Source: a virus
Virus record (IMG/VR): IMGVR_UViG_3300023196_002791
Coordinates: 1-35,363 of that record
DNA length: 35,363 nucleotides
Direction: 5' to 3' (one strand)
Part shown: piece after piece, positions 31,483 through 35,363 of the stretch
Position numbering within the stretch: the stretch's first letter is position 1
Layout: each line of letters begins with the position of its first letter
Program-made: the position numbers and the translations under genes
Notes under the pieces: model-generated
What the model was told of the DNA's origin: nothing
The model's input: only the letters and a program-made list of their open reading frames with translations
The model's database searches: none

Positions 31483-32663
31483 GCGACCAACCCAAAACAT
31501 ACCCCGATGGCATTTACTGGCGGATGCCGTTCGAAGAATACCTTGCGGTCCCGGCCCTGTCGTCGTCTGGCGTCAAGGCGCTGCAAGCCAGCGCCGCCGA
31601 CTTCTGGTCGCGGTCCTGGATGAACCCGAAACCCGCCGAAGATGACGACAGCCCAGCCAGATCTCTGGGCCGGGCGTGGCACACGGGCGTTCTGGAACCG
31701 TCAGAATTCCCGCTGCGCTATGCCCGCGCTCTTGAGCCGGGCGATATCGGCGAAAACGTCCTGATGACAGACAGCGAGGTCAAAGCCCGGCTGAAAGATA
31801 TGGGCGAGGCGCAGACCAAGGCGGGCGAGGTTGCCGCCGAGCGGGCGAAGCGCCTTCTGGCGGTCGATCCTGACGCGCTGATCTGGTCGCACGAAAAAGC
31901 GCTGTGGGAAATCTCTATCGGCGCGCGCGAAATCCTGTCAGCAAAAATCTATGACCGATTGAGCGACGAGATTGACACGCTCTGGCGCGTGGATCAGGTC
32001 GCGGCCCTGTTGGGCAATGGTGTGCCAGAGGTCACGGTGATCTGGACCGACGAAAACGGCACGAAATGGAAAGTGCGCATTGATAGCCTGAATTCGCAAG
32101 GCTTCGTCGATTTGAAAACTTTTGGCAATCAACGCGGGCAGGAATTGCGGCAGCACCTTTGCAACGAATTCCGTTATCGCCAATACTACATTCAGGCCGC
32201 GCTCTACCATGAAGCGGTCCAGACCATTCCCGATCTGCCGATCATAGGGGAAGCGCCGCCGATCCTGTCCGATATCCGCAAGCACCTGGGCGAACACATC
32301 GCCGAAAAGCGCTTTGCCAGTTGCACCTACATTTGGGCGCAGACCGGCGGTGTGCCAAATGTCATGGTGACACCTATCAGGCTCTATCACCTGCCGCCCG
32401 GCATGGATGCCGCGACGATCCTCACCGACGACGCGCCCGAAGATATCAGCGAAGGCAACGCGCCAAGCGAGGTTCGGAAATATCTCAATCCGACCCGATT
32501 GCACCGCAAGGCGCGGCTCCACATCGACAGCGCAGCGCGGGAATACCGGACGCATATGGAATTCCACGGCGACAAAGGCGCGCCGTGGGCACCGCTCTAT
32601 CCGGTCACGCCGCTGACCGACGATGATTTTAACGACTATTGGCTTGATGGGGAAACGGCATGA
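31479..32663 (+). CDS. RecE/exonuclease VIII-like PD-(D/E)XK nuclease
   Basis: A 394-residue protein. Early region GRAWHTGVLEPSEF carries the His often seen in this family (H68). The catalytic core is E184 (PEVTVIW), then D202 (KVRIDSLN) and D211-L-K213 (GFVDLKTF), the D...DxK signature of PDDEXK exonucleases, followed by QYYIQAALYHEAV. It digests one strand of a double-stranded end, making the 3' overhang for the annealing protein encoded directly downstream (ATGA overlap). The C-terminal 130 residues are unlike the E. coli protein and may be adaptor sequence. Confidence 0.87.
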   Translation: MSDQPKTYPDGIYWRMPFEEYLAVPALSSSGVKALQASAADFWSRSWMNPKPAEDDDSPARSLGRAWHTGVLEPSEFPLRYARALEPGDIGENVLMTDSEVKARLKDMGEAQTKAGEVAAERAKRLLAVDPDALIWSHEKALWEISIGAREILSAKIYDRLSDEIDTLWRVDQVAALLGNGVPEVTVIWTDENGTKWKVRIDSLNSQGFVDLKTFGNQRGQELRQHLCNEFRYRQYYIQAALYHEAVQTIPDLPIIGEAPPILSDIRKHLGEHIAEKRFASCTYIWAQTGGVPNVMVTPIRLYHLPPGMDAATILTDDAPEDISEGNAPSEVRKYLNPTRLHRKARLHIDSAAREYRTHMEFHGDKGAPWAPLYPVTPLTDDDFNDYWLDGETA

Positions 32664-33439
32664 AAAACGAAATCGCAACCGTGCAGCAGGCCGATTTGAC
32701 GCCTGCCGAGCGCATGTTTTCGCAACTGATGGAAGCCGCGAATAACCCGGATATTGACGCCGGGAAAATTCAGGCATTGGCCGATGTGCAAACCCAAGTC
32801 CTGCGCACCGCCGCCGATGAAAAGGCGCGGCTGGCGCGCGATGCGTTCAACCGGGCCATGTTTCAGGCCCGGCGAGGTATGCCGCGCATTACCCGTGACG
32901 GCGCGATCACCAACAAGGCAGGCAATGTGCAGTCGCGTTACGCCACCTATGAGGCCATCGACCGAGTGGCGCGGCCCATTTGGGAAGCCGAAGGTCTCGA
33001 CGTGGGCTTTGAATTGAGCGGCGACGAAACCGGCAAGGTTTTGGTGACTTGTATTGTTACCAGCATGGACGCGGAACACGGCAGCCACGTTGAGCGCTTC
33101 GGCCCGATGCCGCTGGCCATCGACACGACCGGCAGCAAGAACGCCACCCAGGGCGCGGGATCGGCTGGCAGCTACGGCAAGCGCCACACGCTTTGCGCCG
33201 CGTTCAACATCATCACCGAGAACGAGGATAAAGACGGCGCGGCAGCGCGGCAGATCGCAAAGCCGACCGAAGCCTGGCAGGCCGAGGTATCCGCCAAGGC
33301 CCAGGCCGCCGCCCAGAACGAGGCCGCAGGATCGGCGGGCGCGTACAAGCGCTACCTCGACACCCTGCCGCAGATGCACCGGGGCTGGCTGTTCGACAGC
33401 GGGGAACACGACGCCAACAAGCGCACGGCGGGCATTTGA
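32660..33439 (+). CDS. ERF-family single-strand annealing recombinase
   Basis: A 259-residue protein. The stretch AFNRAMFQARRGMPRITRDG, then GNVQSRYATYEAIDRVARPI and SAGSYGKRHTLCAAFNIITENEDKDG, is the core of the ERF superfamily: the 'Y.t.e.i...v.p.l...Gl' motif and the 'G...tY..Ry.l...fgi..ede.dd' motif. The C-terminus has an extra, poorly conserved segment (YKRYLDTLPQMHRGWLFDSG). It anneals complementary strands produced by the RecE-like nuclease, used in recombination, circularisation or repair of phage ends. Starts by ATGA overlap. Confidence 0.9.
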   Translation: MKNEIATVQQADLTPAERMFSQLMEAANNPDIDAGKIQALADVQTQVLRTAADEKARLARDAFNRAMFQARRGMPRITRDGAITNKAGNVQSRYATYEAIDRVARPIWEAEGLDVGFELSGDETGKVLVTCIVTSMDAEHGSHVERFGPMPLAIDTTGSKNATQGAGSAGSYGKRHTLCAAFNIITENEDKDGAAARQIAKPTEAWQAEVSAKAQAAAQNEAAGSAGAYKRYLDTLPQMHRGWLFDSGEHDANKRTAGI

Positions 33440-33440
33440 T

Positions 33441-34133
33441 GTGCAATGGTTTCTCAAGCGCAGTCGTCGCGCCTGGCAGCACCAGCAAGGCCGCAAGTTG
33501 CGGGCCGAGGCATGGGAGGCCGGGCGCAGGGAATGCCCGGCCTGCCGCCGCCGCATGTTCTTTAAGGGCCATGAGACAAAGGCCGAGTGGCGAGGCGCGT
33601 TCCTTCGATCCGGCCAGAAGGCCACGAAAGGGCAGGCCGAGAAGTCCCGCGCAACCTGCGATCACATTGTCGCAAGGTCACGCGGCGGTCCAGACCGCGA
33701 TGACAATACAATATTGCTTTGCTGGTCCTGCAATGCCTTCAAAGCCGACAGACTGCCCTACGCCTTTTGGGCGTGGGTTGAGCGCTATTATGGCGCTATC
33801 GACCGGGACACGGCAGACCGGATCAAGACTGCCGTTCAAAAGTACCATCCACAGGAGAAATTACGAATGACAAAACCCGACAAAACCCCCGCCGAAAAGC
33901 CTGTTGAATTTGACGCGCGCGCGAAAACCGCCGTGATCCTGGATATCAGCCCGACCGGACGCCTGAGCGTGACCCCATTCCAGGGCGAGGATTGCATGGC
34001 CGAGGCCAAGGCCGCCGCCAGCGTTCGCGCCAAGCGGATTGGCCGCGACGTGCAAGTGTTCGGCCCGCAGGCGACCGTCATGGCCCCGCCGCCGAAAGCC
34101 GAAGCGCAGGAAGTGCAGTTGTCATTTGACTAA
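33441..34133 (+). CDS. HNH endonuclease-like protein with C-terminal extension
   Basis: A 230-residue protein starting from a GTG right after the ERF stop. N-terminal part: CPAC at 32-35, then TCDHIVARSRGG (D74-H75), N89 (DDNTILLC) and CWSCNAFKAD (94-103), forming a zinc-supported HNH (beta-beta-alpha metal) fold. HNH proteins nick or cut DNA; next to recombination genes they may help in recombination or in degrading host DNA. The frame runs on without a stop into residues 143-230, which also form the small protein encoded from 33867. Confidence 0.8.
   Translation: MQWFLKRSRRAWQHQQGRKLRAEAWEAGRRECPACRRRMFFKGHETKAEWRGAFLRSGQKATKGQAEKSRATCDHIVARSRGGPDRDDNTILLCWSCNAFKADRLPYAFWAWVERYYGAIDRDTADRIKTAVQKYHPQEKLRMTKPDKTPAEKPVEFDARAKTAVILDISPTGRLSVTPFQGEDCMAEAKAAASVRAKRIGRDVQVFGPQATVMAPPPKAEAQEVQLSFD
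33867..34133 (+). CDS. Possible nested in-frame product of the HNH gene, 88 aa
   Basis: An internal ATG, in frame with the HNH gene, is preceded by CAGGAG with about 10 bases spacing. It would yield an 88-residue protein (MTKPDKTPAEKPVEFDARAK ... VQLSFD), mostly beta and charged, without a recognised family. In other phages this could be a separate gene whose stop codon was lost, or a true double product as in nested-gene pairs. Confidence 0.5.
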   Translation: MTKPDKTPAEKPVEFDARAKTAVILDISPTGRLSVTPFQGEDCMAEAKAAASVRAKRIGRDVQVFGPQATVMAPPPKAEAQEVQLSFD

Positions 34134-34154
34134 GTTACGTGCGCTTGATGAGAG

Positions 34155-34185
34155 GCCCGGCAGGCAGGCAAGTATGCCGCCGGGC
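34155..34185 (+). other. Stem-loop in the 108-base gap after the HNH gene
   Basis: GCCCGGC at 34155-34161 pairs with GCCGGGC at 34179-34185, with a further partly paired loop (GGCA...TGCC). No U run follows on either strand. It may be an RNA-processing or stabilising element, or a weak Rho-dependent pause. The gap otherwise shows only the ribosome site AGGAGG of the next gene. Confidence 0.35.
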
Positions 34186-34241
34186 ACCACCACACCAAAA
34201 ACGGCACCATGCCGCCCAGCCGCGCCACAGGAGGTCAGACA

Positions 34242-34535
34242 ATGGCACGAAAAGAACGAAACCGTAGCCTGCCGATTGAGGAAGGCCGATGCAACGAATG
34301 CGGGGCACCCGTGCCGCCGGATCGCTTTTACTGCGATGCCCGGTGCAGTGCCACCTATTCCAACCGCCTCGCGGCGCAGGGCAAGGCTCTTATGCAAATG
34401 CTCAAGGTGTGGCGGAAACACCGGGGCGCGAAGGGAACGCCGGGCGAGGGGAAAATGAGCGACGTTTGCGACAGGCTGGACGCGATCCTTGCCGAAGATC
34501 GGGCGCGCTGGGACGTAAAGGAGAAAGAGAAATGA
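34242..34535 (+). CDS. Small zinc-ribbon protein
   Basis: A 97-residue protein starting MARKERNRSLPIEEGRCNECGAPV, with a strong AGGAGG 7 bases upstream. It contains CxxC (residues about 17-20) and C...C pairs (FYCDARCSATYSNR), as in zinc-ribbon/'C4 finger' phage proteins where a second C-x3-C follows 'RFYC...'. The C-terminal half is helical and charged. Probably nucleic-acid-binding; no partner is apparent. Overlaps the next start by ATGA. Confidence 0.68.
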   Translation: MARKERNRSLPIEEGRCNECGAPVPPDRFYCDARCSATYSNRLAAQGKALMQMLKVWRKHRGAKGTPGEGKMSDVCDRLDAILAEDRARWDVKEKEK

Positions 34536-34615
34536 AGTTTGTTTTGATATTCATTCTGGAATTATCGGTGATCGCCGCGTTTTTCCTGGCCTGCATGGCA
34601 ATGGCTTTTCTGTGA
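34532..34615 (+). CDS. 27-residue single-helix membrane peptide
   Basis: MKFVLIFILELSVIAAFF, then LACMAMAFL: almost entirely hydrophobic. The ATG overlaps the previous stop (ATGA), and AAGGAGAAAGAGAA precedes it. Such small membrane peptides occur in early regions of many phages and could change the host membrane or block superinfection; function is not known. Confidence 0.6.
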   Translation: MKFVLIFILELSVIAAFFLACMAMAFL

Positions 34616-34629
34616 AAGGAGCAAGACCA

Positions 34630-34884
34630 ATGAAACCCATCCCAGAAATCGTGACCGAGATTGCAGATCGCTATGGCGTCAACCCATCTGAAATGACGGG
34701 CAGAGGGAGAACCCGTGATATGTATGTCGCGCGGTCGCACGCAATTTTCTTCAGCTTTCAAAATGGCCACAAACCGGCAGACATTCGTGAGTATTTCCGG
34801 CGAGATCGCACATCGATGCACGCATCGTTGGGGGCGCACCTCGTCCATTTCCGGAACGGCTGGACGCAAGGAACTGCGCTATGA
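34630..34884 (+). CDS. DnaA C-terminal-domain-like DNA-binding protein
   Basis: An 84-residue protein consisting of little more than a DnaA domain IV-type fold. EIVTEIADRYGVNPSEMTGRGRTRDMYVARSHAIFF corresponds to the helix after 'V...ygv...dl.g..R.r.....R..am.l', and ADIREYFRRDRTSMHAS to the 'ig..fg.rDHtTVlhA' signature helix that reads the DnaA box. There is no ATPase domain. It could occupy DnaA boxes in the host or phage origin, or act as a regulator. AAGGAG lies 8 bases before the ATG chosen; an upstream frame start would overlap the membrane peptide. Confidence 0.78.
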   Translation: MKPIPEIVTEIADRYGVNPSEMTGRGRTRDMYVARSHAIFFSFQNGHKPADIREYFRRDRTSMHASLGAHLVHFRNGWTQGTAL

Positions 34885-35087
34885 GCTATCGTCAAATGAC
34901 CAAAAGGGTCGCCGCACCTAGCCTGCGCAACATGACAGCCCTTGCTGTCTCGGACCTTGTGATGCTGCTGCCGGATGATGAACTGAACAAGCTTTCCGTC
35001 CGCTGCCACAATCTCCAAAAAAGCAGGTACATCGTAAAACTTCGCAACCAACTGGGCGAAGCCGAATCCATCACCTACGGAGAATGA
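34881..35087 (+). CDS. Hypothetical protein, 68 aa
   Basis: Starts MSYRQMTKRVAAPSLRNMTAL at an ATG overlapping the DnaA-like gene stop (ATGA). Mostly helical and charged (VSDLVMLLPDDELNKLSVRCHNLQKSRYIVK), no motif. The tight coupling suggests it is a partner or a co-expressed small protein. No family recognised. Confidence 0.62.
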   Translation: MSYRQMTKRVAAPSLRNMTALAVSDLVMLLPDDELNKLSVRCHNLQKSRYIVKLRNQLGEAESITYGE

Positions 35088-35090
35088 AAA

Positions 35091-35291
35091 ATGATCGCCA
35101 CCACTTTCTGCTTATTCTTGGGGGCAGCACACATCCCCGACCTGCAACCCCGCATCATCGAGTACGACTGCGGGATGAACGAGACTCAGTGCCAACTAAA
35201 GGGCAACCGCCTTGCAACCCAGATCACCGAACTGACCGGGCTGGTCATCCTGTTTATGTGCGCCGAGCCAGCCAAGGAGACAAACCAGTGA
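35091..35291 (+). CDS. Small protein with N-terminal signal-like segment (alternative haplotype end)
   Basis: A 66-residue protein starting MIATTFCLFLGAAHIPD, a short hydrophobic, Cys-containing start that could be a signal peptide. It has Cys-rich centre (YDCGMNETQCQLKGN) and a hydrophobic segment (LTGLVILFMCAEP). GGAGAATGAAAA precedes the ATG. Bases 35196-35291 are repeated with few changes at 1-96. In this haplotype the stop is followed after 12 bases by the o-spanin end. Function unknown; possibly an exported or membrane protein acting at late infection. Confidence 0.65.
   Translation: MIATTFCLFLGAAHIPDLQPRIIEYDCGMNETQCQLKGNRLATQITELTGLVILFMCAEPAKETNQ
35196..35291 (+). repeat. Near-identical to bases 1-96
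   Basis: The first 54 bases are identical and 5 of 96 positions differ. After the stop codon, similarity ends abruptly. The pair marks one genomic site seen as two alleles, not a phage terminal repeat. Confidence 0.9.
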
Positions 35292-35308
35292 CCATCAACT
35301 GAACTACA

Positions 35309-35363
35309 CGCAGCCCGCTTCCAGCTTGACGATCAACTCCGCCGCCGCGATCCGAACTTCAGG
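35309..35363 (+). repeat. 55-base exact match to 573-627
   Basis: Identical over the whole 55 bases up to the contig end, and lying within the o-spanin gene. A length of 55 is a usual assembler overlap size, so this is the closing overlap of a circular graph. Confidence 0.9.

Noticed and set aside
33436-33870. A 144-codon frame starting MMCNGF overlapping the HNH gene
   Set aside because: It lacks the HNH motifs, which are in the frame from 33441; it is a shadow frame.
1-35363. Integrase, lysogeny repressor, RNA polymerase, tRNA genes
   Set aside because: Looked for by motif and by position on both strands; nothing convincing was seen.

Overview
The window looks like an almost complete, terminally redundant assembly of a small (about 35 kb), GC-rich tailed phage with podovirus (T7-like) virion architecture. 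The GC-rich codon use and the gene content (internal virion proteins, tail tubular proteins A and B, a T7-type amidase, 2OG-oxygenase-like genes) suggest an alphaproteobacterial, probably Rhodobacteraceae-type, host. The host is inferred from composition and gene style only. I see no tRNA or rRNA gene, integrase, lysogeny repressor, phage RNA polymerase or DNA polymerase. The phage therefore probably depends on host transcription and replication enzymes, and there is no sign of lysogeny.

Layout. A short AT-rich divergent region at about 29.6-29.7 kb splits the genome into two opposed transcription units. Leftward (minus strand, 29590 down to 568) runs nearly everything: two small genes, a replication-initiator-like gene with iteron-like repeats inside it, terminase small subunit, a papain-like cysteine-peptidase-like protein, a zinc-ribbon protein, terminase large subunit, small head genes including a GNAT-like protein, portal, a Bbp19-like protein, scaffold, major capsid protein, a small decoration-like protein, tail tubular proteins A and B, four internal or ejected virion proteins, a collagen-like tail fibre, a cassette with two 2OG-Fe(II)-oxygenase-fold proteins, and the lysis genes (small membrane protein, amidase endolysin, holin-like protein, overlapping i-spanin and o-spanin). 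Rightward (plus strand, 29701 to the end, continuing at 1-560) runs an early/recombination module: small proteins, a DUF3560 protein, a RecE-like PD-(D/E)XK exonuclease, an ERF-type annealing protein, an HNH protein, zinc-finger and membrane peptides, and a small protein made essentially of a DnaA C-terminal DNA-binding domain. Most junctions in both units are ATGA or GTGA overlaps, which implies translational coupling.

Ends. Bases 1-96 are a near copy of 35196-35291, and the last 55 bases (35309-35363) are identical to 573-627. The simplest reading is a circularising assembly with two co-existing haplotypes at one site, one carrying and one lacking the 155-residue gene at 93-560. Both keep the neighbouring o-spanin gene intact.

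Most notable points: (i) a virion protein of about 1222 residues combining a ParB-like domain and a zeta-toxin-like kinase domain (a 'polyvalent' ejected protein), whose C-terminal tail shares a peptide motif with a 67-residue early protein; (ii) two 2OG-oxygenase-fold proteins beside a collagen-like fibre; (iii) an M15-like peptidase domain in an internal virion protein; (iv) iteron-like repeats inside the replication gene, as in lambda O; (v) a candidate bidirectional promoter with overlapping -10 elements.
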